In this document: positions 18,789 through 32,905 of the stretch, in pieces | Numbering within the stretch: position 1 is the stretch's first letter | Layout: each line of letters begins with the position of its first letter | Origin: Onchocerca volvulus | Taxonomy: Eukaryota; Nematoda; Chromadorea; Rhabditida; Onchocercidae | Length of the DNA: 64,000 nt | Direction of reading: 5' to 3' | NCBI GenBank assembly: GCA_000499405.2 | Contig: HG738138.1 | Span: 24,850,765 to 24,914,764 of the forward strand | Notes under the pieces: model-generated | What the model was told of the DNA's origin: nothing | The model's database searches: none | Seen by the model: only the letters and a program-made list of their open reading frames with translations | Made by a program: the position numbers and the translations under genes

Positions 18789-21700
18789 AATTGGATGCAA
18801 ATTAAAAAAAAAAAAGTTTTTGAAACATTCTGAAATCTTCAAATCATCATTGGACACGGTTCAATGTTTTTTTCTGCTCTTGTGTTGTAATTTCATTTAT
18901 TACTTATTGGATTTCTGCTAATTTTCAATTCATCTGTAGAATTAATACATTTATTTTGATTGAAAAATACAATAATATATTGTTTATGCGATCTTTTAAT
19001 ATAACTGTTTTTTTTGTTTTTTTCAAAACAATAGCGAAATACGTCGCAAATTTATTATTGATTCAACTATTCGCTTATTTGTTTCAAATTTTATTTTCAT
19101 GTTAAAATTTTTATGAATAATTACTATATTGTAGTATTTTGATTACATTGTACGAAATGTTTATCACTTTAATGAAGCCATAGTTGTTGGAAAAATAATG
19201 CATATGAATGGCAAATTAAAACTAAAGCTGAAATTTTTAATTAATTAAGTACATTTCACCTGCAATGAAAATCACAATGAATTTTAGAAATGAAATTTTT
19301 ATATAAAGAAAGCAAGTAAGACATTATAGAATGTTGTTATTATCATAAAAGTTGAGCTTAATTATTATAATCTTGCCTAATTAATAATTAATAAGTCAGA
19401 ATGAATTATTCGACAATAAAGTAAAAAATCAATCATAAAAATTTATTCTTTTATATCATAATAATCTTTTTCATCATTTTATAAAATTGTCATTTGAAAA
19501 TGATCACATAGCAAGTTAGACCATTTTGATCACCAATAAATTATTTACTCGAATGTGCATAATTATTAAGGTAAAAAAAATGGAATAATGCAATGAATAC
19601 AACAAATATTTGAGTTTTTCAGCGAATTGTGGATTTATAATCATATATAATATGTTTCGGTAGTTAAGGAAAACTCAAAAAAAAAGAAAACTTTCTCAAC
19701 TGCAATAATGCAGCATTTTTCAATGACCAATTTTAAATTACGAATCTATAAAATAGGTCGCTGTTTGTTAAATCATGATAACGCAGCACATGGAAAAGAG
19801 TAGTTAAATGACTACATATATTTTGATCCAGAAAAATTTTCTTATCATTCCCTTTTCCTAAATAAAAAGAAATAATATTACAATTAAAATAAATGACGAT
19901 AAAAATCAATGGCCAAATATCTTTTTTTTTTTTTCCAGAATGTTGTTAAAAGTACAACGAAATTTAATATTGAAACTAAAATTCATTAGAAATTCCTTTG
20001 TAGCTATTATGACATCATTTCGAGAATGATTGAATATTAGCAACTGTTCATAATGAACAACTCTTCATCTAAACTAGATCTTTCATTTTCTCAGCTATTT
20101 CATTACATTCCAAGTAATTGAAGGATTTAAGATTGTAGGTCGTATCAATTGTGCCGTGTTGAATTTAATCATTTCTATTTATTAAACTATTAAATTGAAA
20201 TATTTTGTCTCTATTCTAATGTTCAAATTCCTAATGAAAACATTATTACAAATCATAATCTTTAATATTTAATTTCTTTTTGCCTTTTTTGCTTTTTTTT
20301 TCTCATCGGCATTTATTTCAATATAAAGATGTAGCTTGAAATGGATACATTTGTCTGTTTATATTTAAAAATTTTTAAAGATTATCTATTATCATCGAAA
20401 TCAAAAACACTTCGAGGAATGCGAAAATTTTCTAAAAGTAAAAATTTCATATATTTTTGATCAGAAATACGTTTATCATCTTTCCCAAGTTGCAATTATT
20501 TCTTGTAAGTTATTGGTAAACTGTAGTACTTTTCTTTTAGATGTTTAAAATATCGAAATTTTTCCTTAAAAAATTGATCAGTCGATTATCATGTAAGGAT
20601 ACCAATATATGTTTTAGTAATATGAATGAAATGGTTAATTTGTGAAGGCATAAGATTATTTTAACAGAATTTTTTCTTTTCTTTTTTTTTTTTTTTTTTT
20701 TATTTTTTGTACTCGTGCAAGAAAGTTTTGGGAGAAGTTTTTGCTTTGAATTTGAATTTGATATAGACAAATGTGTTGTGTAAAGAAATCTGATGTAATG
20801 AAAATTTTCATTCGCCCCAATTACGTTATACAATAAATTGATGAAAATCGATAATACACCAATAATTGAGTAGGAATATTTTTAGAATATTGGGATAGAA
20901 AATTTGAAAGCACCCATAATGACAAGCAAATGTAGTGAAATGGGATGAAATGAAGCAAACTGAATTAAATGAAAGCAGTGATTATCGATTAACTACTGGT
21001 CCGATGAGAGCTAGAAGCTCTTGTTTATGTCGACAATCACTGGTTTCATAGTAGGCGATGACTTAGTATATTATAAAAAAGAATTGGTTCTCAGGATAAA
21101 AGATAAGAGATAGATAATGCTTACAATTTTAAACAATGCATACAAGTTTTAGTCCTTACAACATTCCAGACAATTAACATGATTTACAATATCTTAGAGA
21201 ATGCATGCAATCTTAAGTGGATTGGAAGATGAGAGAACAAAGACTTTTGTATCAGTCTAAAACATAAGATATGGATAAATGATTCATCTGACTGAGAAAT
21301 ATTACAAATTTCTAATTATACAAACATTTTGATTATTCCATCATATTTTTATAAAATATCTCGATTTTATCGACAATTGTTTGCTAACTTAGAAATCAGC
21401 AAGCAAACTGCATATGTCCTCTTTTATAACTTATAATTTCACTTTTAATTCACTGATATCAAAAAAAAAAAAAAAAAGAAAGAAAAAGAAAAAAAATTGG
21501 TTTGCAGATGTTATAAAATATTTGATGAATAGTACAATTAGAATTTGAACATCAAAGAATTGCGATTTAAAGGCAAACTGTTTGATTTCCAATATTTATA
21601 TGAAATTTTACATTTATCCTTATATTAGATGATAATTTGAATAAAAAAAAACTTCATCAGCGATATTTCAATTCCTAGCTTGTAATAATTTTGTAATAAT

Positions 21701-22275
21701 TATATTTTAATTTTTTTGCAACAATGAAATTTATAGATTTAATATAATACATAAATGAAAAAATATGCCATTGAAATTATCATCAAAAATGGACAAGGCA
21801 GATAAATCAATAAACAAATAATCCATTTTTTCAATTTATTTCGATCGATTTTGTTTTTTCATTGCAAGCAGACTAAAAATTTCTTGTTATATGCAATAAA
21901 AAATAAAAAATGACTCATAGCAAATATCGATTTTATTTTAGTGAAATAAAATCAAAATATCCAATCATTATTATCTATAATTAACTTAAACCATATATAT
22001 GTATATATATGATTTAACGAATCTGATTTTAATCAATTTTAAAAACTAATCAATAAAAAAACATACAACCGAAATGAGAACCGGAAACCGGGAAATCACA
22101 CCCATTTCTTATCTAGCATTATAACCATGGCACATCTATTCCACTTATTGGTACTTGAATATTATTATCAATTTTTCAGGCTAAATTCTATTCGTTTTTT
22201 TTTCTTTTTTTCTCTTTCCCTCTCTCTCTCTCCCTTTTCATATTTCCCTTTATTTGCTTGCAATAATTTTAGTAG

Positions 22276-22278
<3 letters not shown>

Positions 22279-22350
<72 letters not shown>

Positions 22351-22394
22351 CAGAGAGAGACAGAGAGACAGAGACAGAGACAGAGGGAGAGAGA
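22279..22394. repeat. GA microsatellite with GACAGA interruptions
   Basis: About 25 GA units, then interspersed GACAGA units to about 22394. It is preceded at about 22213-22231 by a CT run, so the tracts could fold against each other. The Arg/Glu and Arg/Asp reading frame through it is an artefact of the repeat. Confidence 0.93.
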
Positions 22395-22699
22395 TAAATT
22401 CTCGCTATTCAAACATGCTGTTATTCACTCTCTCATTTATTCTTGCTTTTCTCGATTGTTAATTTATTTCATCTATTAATTAAAACTTTTTTTTTTTTTG
22501 CAACTTTTCCATCCTCTTTTTTTTTTTTGCCGTTTATTCATGCGCTAAAGTTGAATTAACCATCTAATTTTGCTGAAATGTTTAATTTTTGTGTGAAATT
22601 TCACACTTTGAAAACATTCAATGATGCATATTTTACTCTTCATGAAATAATAATACATTTTGATAAACATATGTTGTTTGATGTAATGATTGATAACAT

Positions 22700-23125
22700 T
22701 TTCAATTCAACTTCTGACGATTATTACGCATCATTAAATGTTCAGATTCTGAAGCACAAAATAGATACAGATTCATAGTCAGTTGAATTTAACTTCTGAC
22801 AACAATAGCAGCATCAGATGTTCCAGATTCTGATGCACAAAGTAGATACAGATTCACAGTCAGTTGAGGTTCACTTCTGACAACAATTGCAGCACCAAAT
22901 GCTACAGATTCTGATGCACAAAGTAGATACAGATGCATCGTCAATTGGGGGTTAACTTCTGACAACAATTGCAGCATCAGATGCTGCAAATTCTGATGCA
23001 TAAAGTAGAAATCGATATATTGCCAAATAGATAAGAGCTTGAATTTGGCTTCTAAAAGCAATTGCAACATCAGATAATTATAGATTCTAATGCACAACAT
23101 AGATAGAGATGTATGATGAAATGGA
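22700..23125. repeat. 82-bp minisatellite, about 4-5 copies
   Basis: Repeats carry AGATTCTGATGCACAAAGTA, then GATACAGATTCA, CAGTTGA, ACTTCTGACAACAATTGCAG and CATCAGATG. Three inner copies are close and the outer two are decayed. The reverse strand stays open for 129 codons only because the unit lacks stops in that frame. Confidence 0.85.
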
Positions 23126-23153
23126 ATGAAAGCAAAAAAAAAAAAAAAAAAAA

Positions 23154-23159
23154 NNNNNN
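23154..23159. other. Assembly gap (6 N)
   Basis: Six N directly after a long A run and directly before the 26-bp satellite. The true length of both repeats, and the sequence between them, is therefore uncertain. Confidence 0.99.
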
Positions 23160-23627
23160 TAATAAATATGTTAATCAAAATTTCGTAATAAATATGTTAA
23201 TCAAAATTTCATAATAAATATGTTAATCAAAATTTCGTAATAAATATGTTAATCAAAATTTCGTAATAAATATGTTAATCAAAATTTCGTAATAAATATG
23301 TTAATCAAAATTTCGTAATAAATATGTTAATCAAAATTTCGTAATAAATATGTTAATCAAAATTTCGTAATAAATATGTTAATCAAAATTTCGTAATAAA
23401 TATGTTAATCAAAATTTCGTAATAAATATGTTAATCAAAATTTCGTAATAAATATGTTAATCAAAATTTCGTAATAAATATGTTAATCAAAATTTCGTAA
23501 TAAATATGTTAATCAAAATTTCGTAATAAATATGTTAATCAAAATTTCGTAATAAATATGTTAATCAAAATTTCGTAATAAATATGTTAATCAAAATTTC
23601 GTAATAAATATGTTAATCAAAATTTCG
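23160..23627. repeat. 26-bp satellite array, 18 units
   Basis: The unit reads TAATAAATATGTTAATCAAA then ATTTCG. The array measures exactly 18 x 26 nt and is nearly invariant: one unit has A for G in TTTCG. Such homogeneity means recent amplification. It starts at a gap, so 18 is a minimum. Confidence 0.95.
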
Positions 23628-24631
23628 AATAATTTTTCATAACATTTTCAAGAAAACAAAATCTTACTGAACATTAATCAATCTTCGGAGCTCTTTTTTT
23701 TTTTTTTTTTGCCAACTTTCCATCTAACTAGTTCATATCTAAACTGACAAACAAACTATGACGTCAATTGTTAGATGTTTTAAAATAAGTAAGAGCTATT
23801 TTTAAAATCCAATTTTGAAGTTTTTAAAAGAACGAAACTTTATCCTTTTTGCCATTGTTCAGTTCGAACTGTTTCACTTTTTTTAAAACTCTTTTCAATA
23901 TTAATAATATGATAAAAATGATGAAAGAATGAATTAATAAATTTTGAAAAAATTATTTCAAATTATTTAGAAAAGTATTAATTACATTTGATAGGATTAA
24001 TTAAAATTAATTAGTGACAAGTTTTAGCATGAATATTATTAAATTCAATAAACTATTCTTGATGGAAAAAAGTTTTTCTTCAATTTTTTTTTTTAAAAAA
24101 TCTTTTGCTTGCATTTCTAATCTTCTTCTTTTTCCGTTATTGATTTTTCATTTCTTTTTTTTTTTTTTTTTTATTTTTGACTTGTTTATTGAAGTGGAAA
24201 ATCATTTTTTCCATTTCCTTAGAATTTCATTTTTCTTTCTTTCCGATGAATTGTTTTTTTTTTTTTTTCTTCGAATTATTTAAAAAACGGTTAAAAATTC
24301 CAAAAATCATAAGAGCCAACAGAGATAAACATATTTTAGTTATAGACCCCGAGAAATCCTAGATATCTTGTTGCATGTAAAATACTAATATCCATTTCAT
24401 TAGGAATATAAGATTTTTTTTTTTATTAAATTTTATGAATATCATAACTTCTTCAGCTGGTTTTATATCAAAATGAAATTTTGAAAGCCTTATTTATAAA
24501 ACTTTTGCGATCCATATTGAAACGATCATTCTGCTTTTTTTCCTGATAATTTCTTTTTCAACTAATATTTGTATTTTCAAATATTTAGCCTTAAATTTAA
24601 ACTTTATGGGAAAATATTTCAGAATCGAAAA

Positions 24632-27600
24632 ATGGTCGCATTGCTATCAATTTTTGCAGTATGGTTAACATTTTTCTCCATATGCTTCACATTTTTACCA
24701 ATGTAAGTTATTTTTTAGAAATTTTGTTTGTGAAAAATTTTTCCAAAAATTGTTGAAAAAAAAACTTGTTATTGATTATCATTAATTGATTGTCATTACT
24801 GATTATCGTTATCATTATTATCATTGTTTTTGATTGCTGAATATGATTAGTATTATTTGTTATTAATTATCATTTATTACAGTTATAAAATTTTATTGAT
24901 ATTTATTAATTTCATTCCATAAATTCTATAAAGTACTTTTTTTTTAATGTAAAATTAATTATTCTTCATTGTCATATATTAAATATGAATTTTAGAAATT
25001 TGAAATAAAGAAAATTTTAAATGTATATATAATATGATATAAATTATAATTCGAATTTCAGGTTTCAAGTATTGGATTGGAGAAAACGTGGTACTGCTGA
25101 TGGCTTCTCATCAATTAATCTTGTTTTACCTGTTCTAATGTTAGTCCTTTTTGGTCCTTTTTTCCTTTTTTTTTTTTTTTAAATTTTGTTTATTTTTTAA
25201 ATATTCAATTACTGATTTAGAGTTACTCGTATTTTTAAAAGATTTTCAGGATAGTACATTTTTTTTTCTTTTGTTACCTTTTGATGTTTTACCAAAATGA
25301 TCCAATTCTTAAGGATGTATTGATAAAAAAATACCATTATCAGTATATCTGATATTTTTGATATAATTTTGATGTAATTTTATTGCTGAAAATTTTAATT
25401 TACATCGGACAAACTAATTTTTAACTTTTAATGATCATTAATTAATCCTCTTTTTTCGCTTTTAAGATTCCCTGCTTCATGCATATTTATCATTTCGACA
25501 ATCAGTCTATCTTTCCGATTGATACGATTAGTAAAATATTTAAATGTCTACCAATTATGGGCTTAAAATTTATTAGAATTTCTTTTTCTTTTTTTCATTT
25601 TTAAATTTTCTTTTGAAAAAAGTAATATCAAATCTCATTTTTAGATTTTATAAAATAAATATTTCCAATGTTTGAAAAAAAATTTTATCAAAATGATATG
25701 ATAGCAAATTTCAGGATGGGTTGCTGGTTACGCCATGGATATATGACGAATGATTTTACAAATATGTTCATTAATGCTGTAAATTTGATCATCTTTACTG
25801 GTTATATTCTTGCATTTGCTTTTTATCAACCATGCCGGGTTAATATTTTATTTACTTAATTATGCAAAAATAATTTTTGATATCTCATTTTATCACTTTC
25901 CGATAAAAAGTGATCATTTAATGATTAAAACCAAATAAACAAACAAACAAATAAACAAACAAACAGACGAACAAATAAACAAACAGACAAGCAAAAAAGC
26001 AAACAAAAAGACAAGCAAACAAACAGACAAGCAAACAGACAAACAAACAAACAAACAGACAAGCAAAAAAACAAACAAAAAAACAAACAAACAAGCAGAC
26101 AAACAAACAAACAAAAAAACAAACAATCGATTAAACAAACAAACAATCAAACAATCAAACAAACAAACAAACAAACAAACAATCAAACAAACAACAACAA
26201 ACGGGAAATTTTCGACTTTTTTTTCACATGTTTTTTATTTTTCCTATTCAATAAAATTTCATGCTTATTCCAGCTTAAGCGAAATAAAAAAAGAGCTAGA
26301 TGATTTCTCATTATCTTAACTTACACTATTCATACTTTTCCAACAAAAGATTCGGTAGTGATGAAAATAATTTAGGAGATTTGGTATATTTCAAATATGA
26401 TATATTTCAATTTTTAATTAGAAAAAAAAAAACTTTTTTTCTCAAATTTTTAAAATTTATTATATATTTTTTATTTCAGCGTTATCTTTGCTTGCAACTT
26501 TTTACGCTATTTTTCGCCCTATATTGCATCTTTTCGTACGTCAGTTGGCAACCGGTTGACGTAGCGGCTGACGTAATGGGTAGTATTGCCGCTGCGATGC
26601 AAATAATCAGTTTGGGTGGACAAATTTATGAAATTGTACTTTTTTTTTTTTTTTTCAAAAAACTATCAAAAAAAAAAAGAAAAAAACGAAATTTATAATT
26701 TTAAAATTATTTCGGAATCTTTATTTTTGATATAATAACAACTTGAAATTTATATTAAAAAATGAAAATGATAAAGTTTGCTTATCATATCTAATCAATA
26801 GCTAGCTAATCAATAGATAAATCTAAGGGATCATATCATAATATTTATATTTCAATGACATCAATGATATATCATATTGAAAAATTTAGAATGATTTTTA
26901 TAAAATATCAATTTCAGTATTGTTATATATTTTTTTGTTTATCGTTTCAGATACGTTTTAGGCTGCAAAAAAATTTAAATTTTTTAAGAATTTTATATTA
27001 ATAATAATTAATTAATTAATTAGTAAGGTATTTTAGTGAAGGCAAAGAAACAAAAAAAAAAAAAACTTTATCCATAAATCCTTTTATTATTAATTTTGGT
27101 AGATTATGTAGAAAATAACGAGTTAAATTGACATTTTAACATTTTTTTTTTTTTGCGACAATTTTTAATTTTTTTTAGAAACGAGCAATATCATTCCGTC
27201 ATACGGAATATATTCCGGCCGAATTGCAATTTGGAATATTTTTCTCGGCAATACAATGGACCATTTTTGGTATTCTGATTGAAAATTACTATATTGCTGT
27301 AAGTTAAAATATTTTTTTTTTAAATTTTTAAATTAAAAAATCAATTTATTTATTTATTTTCTTTCTTATAATACAACAATCTTCAAATTCCATATCTCCG
27401 GCAAATAGTAAGTATTTAATGAAAAGATTCGATATGAATACGGTATGAATATGATAATAATTCGTTATTTTGAAATTAATGTCGCAAAATTTGTTTTTTC
27501 TTCTTTTCTTTCTTTGAAATTTTGAAAATATTTTATTTCGAAAAAAGAAAAGTTTTCTTTCTTTTTTCAGATTGCGAATTTTGCTGCACTTCTTGTTAAT

Positions 27601-27693
27601 ATTGCAACAATATCATTATACTTCATCTATCCACCGCTTACTTGGAAAGTTCCAATCATTGGTACTGGGCCACAACAGAAGAAAACAGAATAA
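24632..27693 (+). CDS. SWEET (MtN3/saliva) sugar transporter
   Basis: Facilitative sugar transporter of the SWEET family, expected in a plasma or endomembrane. Six GT-AG exons: 24632-24702, 25062-25139, 25715-25838, 26480-26635, 27179-27298, 27571-27693. They join in frame to 223 residues, typical for the family. Seven hydrophobic segments fit the 3+1+3 SWEET fold: residues about 1-24, 44-60, 70-92, 96-115, 125-145, 158-184 and 186-206. The first-loop motif WRKRGTADGFSS and the following WLRHGYMTND are characteristic of metazoan, especially nematode (swt), members. The C-terminal tail is short and charged. An acceptor-like TTTCAG ends 9 nt before the ATG, compatible with trans-splicing. Which swt paralogue this is, and which sugar it carries, cannot be decided here. 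Confidence 0.93.
25922..26195. repeat. AAAC-type microsatellite in SWEET intron 3
   Basis: About 270 nt of AAAC units with variants AGAC, AAGC, AATC and AAAA. It produces stop-free frames on the minus strand in all three phases, rich in Cys, Val, Leu and Phe, which are not genes. It lies within intron 3 (25839-26479). Confidence 0.93.
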
Positions 27694-29538
27694 TCGATTC
27701 CAAAAAAAAAAAAAAAAAAAAGTTTTCTCAAAAAAGTTGGCAATGCTTTGAAATTCATTTTTTTTTTGTTTAGAATTTTTTCCTAACTATACCGTATGAT
27801 ACTTATCTTATACCATATGATATTTATCTTATACCGTATGATTACCGTATAATATTTGTTATAATTGAGCTTTAATTTTGTTCATTAGTAATTTGTAGAA
27901 TTTCTATGAATTATTTCATTTTTATGAATATTTCTCATTTTTTCTTTCTTTTTTTTTTTTTTTTGTAAAATTTCATTTTGAGCTAATTAATTCCAATATA
28001 TAAGACCTTTAATGAAAAATATACGGATGATTTATTAACTTTACTCCAGTTGATGGGTGTCAATAATTAATCAAATATTTTATCCAAATACTATTTTAAT
28101 AATTTATTGTAATTACGGAAAACTCACGGAGAATTTTAGGTTATTTAAAATTTTTAATCTAAATATTATTACCGATTTCAACAACATTTTTAATCGTCCG
28201 AAATTCTTTTTTTTTTTTTTTTTTTGTCTGCTTTTTATCGTACGAATTTGGATTTGTATACTCAAATATAGAATTAAATTCGATAAATTAAATGTACATT
28301 GTAAATTATTCTTGCTTTTAACGAATTATTATTAAATTTTGCATTTTGTAAAAACATAGATATGTGGAGCTTGATGTGTATTATAATTTTTGCAAGTCAT
28401 TATAAATATTCATATGTAATTAATTAATATTAATTAACTTGCTAAATATACAAAAAAAAAATTTATCCATGCAAAAAGTGAAGAAAAATGTCAAACTTTA
28501 GAAAATAATAAAGTAATTATAAAAAAAAATTTAGAAATTTTTTTATCATTACATACGAGAAAAATATAATTTTCATTTCATCTTTTATTTTAATTCATAC
28601 CTAAAAATTATTTTAAAAAATTTACATCTTAAATTATTTTAATTTATATCACAAACCCAATACTATGATCGTAGGTAAATATGAAATAGGTAATTTTAAA
28701 ATACAAACACAATAATGAGAAAATATAATTTTAAATTTCAATAAACAAGAAATATATATTATAGAATTTTTTTTAGCATTTTAATTATTTACATGAAAAA
28801 AGGAAAAAAAAAAACGACATTTGCGCATAAGTGATATTTCAAATTATCAGAAATATTATACGATAAGGTGAAATAATTTCTATGTTTAATTAAGCTGAAT
28901 ATTTTAAAAAGAGAAAATTAGATGGCTAATTTGACAAAAATTTTTTTTTTACTTCAATTAAATCCACTAATTAGCTTTTATTAAAAAAAACAAAAGACAT
29001 ATTTGTTTCGTAGAAAAAATGTATATATTACAAGAAAAAATACAATATCAAATTAGAGATTTTATTAGTAATTTTATTTCCGATATATCTGATTTTTGAA
29101 TAAATGAACAAAAAAAAAAAAAAAAAATTTAAATGTTGATCGTTTTAGATTTTCCATCTTATCTGTTTTTCATGAATTTTTTTTCGAAATGCTTGAAAAA
29201 GAAATTAATAAAATTTCAAAAAATACCACAAAAATTTATGGCTTCCATTTGGATCCATGTGATTATCAGCGATGTTTATTCAATGAAATTAATTTGATTC
29301 TTTTTTTTTTTTTTTTGATAAATTTCGTGACATTTTAATAGTATTAATTCCAATCAAATTTTTAACAGCTTATCAGTTCTGATCAAATTCTTAACAGCTT
29401 ATCAGTTCTGATCAAATTTTTAACAGCTTATCAGTTCGGATCAAATTTTTGAATAGTTTATCAGTACTGATAAAATCTTTCCGTCATCTAACTGTAAAAT
29501 TGCTTATCATTTCAATAACTTTTTTGGATTACAACAAT
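27694..29538. other. Intergenic region between convergent SWEET and ShK genes
   Basis: Holds the 3' ends of two converging genes. A 27-nt degenerate repeat of ACCGTATGATA type lies at 27789-27850 and a better 29-nt tandem repeat at 29349-29480. The open frame at 28057-28335 spans a T run and has no domain. Confidence 0.6.
29349..29480. repeat. 29-bp tandem repeat, about 4.5 copies
   Basis: Units contain AACAGCTTATCAGTTCTGAT followed by CAAATT. The last copies are diverged. It lies 60-190 nt beyond the stop of the minus-strand ShK gene, so it may be part of the 3' UTR. Confidence 0.8.
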
Positions 29539-31731
29539 TCAGGCCATAAATTTTGTTGCTGCAAAAAATAAAATACAATAAATTATTGCAAGCCAAGAAT
29601 TCGATTGTGTTGCAGCACTTGGCTGGACAGTTGTTGTGGCCATACAATTGTTGCAAGTCTTGGGACAATAAGTTATCGCAATATCGGAATTGTTTAGACA
29701 AACAACAGGTTCTAATTTTGTACAATTCATCCATTGATCCGAACATTCTGGAAAAAAGCAAAAAAAAAAAATTGTAAAATTTCCACAAAGTAATATTTTA
29801 AATAATTTATAACTTAATTTTAAATCAATTGTTTCCAAGAAAAGCATAATTTATTGATTTAATAATAAGAATTTTGAAAATATTACCTAAAATCCTAGTA
29901 CGGGAATAGGTTTAGGTTCGAAGTTTACTGTACTTGTTATCAGATCAAATCAGAAAAGTATAATTAAATGAAAAAAAAAAAACGAAAATATTCGAAAATT
30001 TAATCGAAAATTGAAAATTAAAATCGAAAATATTTAAAATAGTTCTTTTTTTTTCAATAAAAATTATCCATCAATATTTTTGTTCTTGGAATCTTACCTA
30101 TCATCTCATATCTTATCATCGAGAATATTCAAATGTAATTTGCTGTTAAAATTTAAATCACAATGTATACAAATATTTCGAAATTTATCATCAATTTGCA
30201 ATTTATTTTTTTTATAAATATTTAAATTAATTAATATTTTACTTAATTTTAACTGGAATAATTCGGGATTATCCAAAATTCAAACTGAATATTATAATTT
30301 AACTTGAATTCTTGATATTTTGGCTTAAATTCGTGACATTTTTTTTTCTTGCCGTCAAGGATTTAAAATGTATTCAACAAATTAATATTAATAGTTTAGT
30401 AATTATTGCAACTAATAATTACTAAAATAAATTCCCAAAATTCCAATTGCATAAATTATCAAAAAATAATTTCAATAAATCTATTAAAAATATAATACTT
30501 TATTAAGAATTGAATTTAATAATATGTAAAATATCCTAAAATAATATGTAAAATGTAAAATAAACGAAATAATAAAAAAAATTGACAAAATAATAATAAA
30601 AGAAAATTATTTGTCATAAATCTGTCACATTTATTTTATTTAATAATATCATGTTTTTGCGTAAACTTTCAATTCTCAAATGAAAAATATTTAAAAATGA
30701 CATATTCCTTGAAACGTGAAAATTATAAAAATTGCGAAAAAACTAGAAAATATTTCGCAATTTCAGGAAAAAAAAATAAAATAAAATAAATTACCTTCAA
30801 TAGGTAGAGCAGTAGTAGTTATCATATCGTTGCATAAATTACATGTTTTGTGACAATATTTGCTGAGTTCTGGGCGACCACAAATATTCAAATTTGTAAT
30901 ATTGCAAAAAATCGATATATCCTTGCATTCTGAAAGAATTATTAAATTTTTAAAATCAATTCTGAGTTATTTAATTATTTACTTAATTTACTTCATTTTA
31001 TGACTTACTTAACTTATTTCATTTTATGACTTACTTAACTTAACTTATTTCAACTTAATTTACTTAATTTACTCAACTTCATTTTATGATTTACTTAACT
31101 TACTTCATTTTATGAACTTACTTAACTCATTAGTTTACTTCATGTTATGACTTACTTAACTTCCTTTATCAAATTGATGAAATTTAATTTTTGTAAGATT
31201 AATCGATTTATTTATCATAAAATCTAATCTAGCAAAATTAACAAAAAAAAATCGGAATTTAATTAATGCATTAAAGAATTTATTTTTTTTGCTATTCAGT
31301 ATAAGTGCTATTATTAGGCTTATAAAAATCAATTATCCAAATTATCTCCATCTTTATCAACAAAGACACTGATTAAATCCAGTAGTTCTGACGTGACCCG
31401 ACGTGACCCCCAACCTAAGAAATTATGTATTAGCACGAAACTTACTGTAATAATGATCAGAAATTCTTATTGATCCCTGCTTTTTTTTGAAAATTATGAG
31501 AAAGAAAGGTTGTATGTTATTTAATTAAATTAAAAATTGTAATTTTTGGATTGAATTAAGAACAAAGAAATTTTGTAAATTTAAATTGAATTAAAAGAGA
31601 ATGAAAATGAAAATTTAATTAAATTGAATTAAAATTTTGAAAAAATATAGTAAAACATTACTTGGCAAATTTTTCGCACTACAAGAAGCAAAATATATGA
31701 ATGATAAAACAAATCCTGCTGCATAGAACAT
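29539..31731 (-). CDS. Secreted or GPI-anchored protein with two ShK (SXC) domains
   Basis: Three exons on the minus strand: 31731-31662, 30929-30795, 29747-29539 (TGA), joining in phase 1 to 137 residues. Residues 1 to about 18 are a signal peptide. Two six-cysteine ShK modules follow, about 25-60 and 70-103, each ending in the hallmark YCxKTCNxC. After a Thr/Ser-rich linker the last 20 residues are hydrophobic and end at Met-Ala with no charged tail, preceded by small residues (SNS). This is the pattern of a GPI-attachment signal. ShK/SXC domains are abundant in nematode surface and secreted proteins; in some animals the fold blocks potassium channels, but most nematode members have no known function and nothing here shows channel activity. 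An AG three bases before the ATG may be a trans-splice site. Confidence 0.88.
30966..31165. repeat. Degenerate ACTTACTTAA repeat in ShK gene intron 1
   Basis: Irregular repeats of TTCATTTTATGACTTACTTA with insertions, period about 30 nt, inside the intron 30930-31661. Confidence 0.75.
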
Positions 31732-32810
31732 TTCCTGCAATTTGTAAAAAAAAAAAAAAATTTAATATTCATTAAGAAAATTTAATATTCATTTTTTATA
31801 AAATCATTATTTCGATTTAAATTTACAAAAAAAAATACGATGCATTTAAGGACTCCATTAATTAAATTAATTTTCTTCAGATATAATTTTAAAAAACCAT
31901 TACCTTTTAATTGTACGAAAATGATTTTAAAATTAATTAAATCGATGTGTTTAGGATAATTAACAGTTTTTAGTACAATGACTCATAATTTATTAACATT
32001 AATTCATTTCAATTCCATTCAAATATGATTAATCAAAAAATTTCAGTATTCGAAAAATATTCCAAAATATACAAAAAAAAAAAAAAGAAATCCTAAAATT
32101 CTTTTTTCACAAGAAAAAAAAAACTGTTATAAAAATAATTTTCATCCTAATCTTATGTAACTCTTACTAAGCTAAAATTTTAACACATTAAAGTTATTTT
32201 AAAATTTTGCCAAATAAAATCCAAAAAAGAAATTAAATATCTCAAATAAACACACAAAATTCTGCAATTTAAGATTTCTCTTTAAAAAAAAAAAAAAAAT
32301 CATGCATGAAAAACATAATTTTTATTCCAATTCTATTGTAGACATGACATCAAGCTAAAAATTTTATGTAATTTAAAAGAAGAAAAAAAAAATCTATTCG
32401 GAAAATAATTTCAAATATTTTTATAATATTTATTCATTTTAGGATTTTTTTTTTTTTTTAAAGAAATAAAAAAAAAAACGACATTTTCCGTGCAATTTCT
32501 TAATATTTAATGTCAACTAAAAGAGAAAAAAAAGATTAAAAATTAAAAATTTTTCATTCAATCAAAAAAAAAAATTCAAGTATTCGAGTCCATTAATGCT
32601 ATAAAAATTAGCGCCTATTAAAAACGACGTCTATCAACCTATTACCGTATCAAATAAAACTTTTCAAATTTTATGTTTATTTTTGAAGCTTTTTTTTTTT
32701 TTTTTTTTTTAGTTCGAATAGATAGATAATTTTGTGTTAATGTTCAAAATGCTATTTCAATAAAAATGACTGAATCATTTTTCAAATATTTATCCATCAT
32801 TTCAAATTTT

Positions 32811-32905
32811 TATGTATGTCTCTGTATGTGTATGTATGTATGTGTATGTATGTATGTGTGTGTATGTATGTGTATGTATGTATGTGTATGTTTGTGCCAT
32901 GTATG
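32811..32905. repeat. TATG/TGTG microsatellite
   Basis: Alternating TATG and TG units, imperfect, about 95 nt. Confidence 0.9.

Larger units (their letters stand above)
18705..24631. other. Non-coding region between malic enzyme and SWEET genes
   Basis: Besides the listed repeats I see nothing that supports a gene. Open frames at 20537-20833, 22127-22462, 22578-22778 and 24014-24362 are low-complexity or repeat-derived. A less AT-rich patch at 20915-21290 has no recognised function. Confidence 0.6.

Noticed and set aside
20990..21050. Hammerhead-ribozyme-like GATGAG with a short stem
   Set aside because: The conserved CUGANGA and GAAA core positions are not present together.
22127..22462. 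111-codon frame with Arg/Glu and Arg/Asp repeats
   Set aside because: Runs through the GA/GACAGA repeat and has no splice context or domain.
22789..23178. 129-codon minus-strand frame
   Set aside because: Follows the 82-bp minisatellite and crosses the N gap.
23160..23627. CRISPR-like regular array
   Set aside because: Units are contiguous with no spacers, in a nematode genome. It is a satellite.
25914..26186. Three overlapping Cys/Val/Leu/Phe-rich minus-strand frames
   Set aside because: All arise from the AAAC microsatellite, which lacks stops in every phase of that strand.
29553..29777. 74-codon plus-strand frame
   Set aside because: Antisense shadow of the second ShK domain exon.
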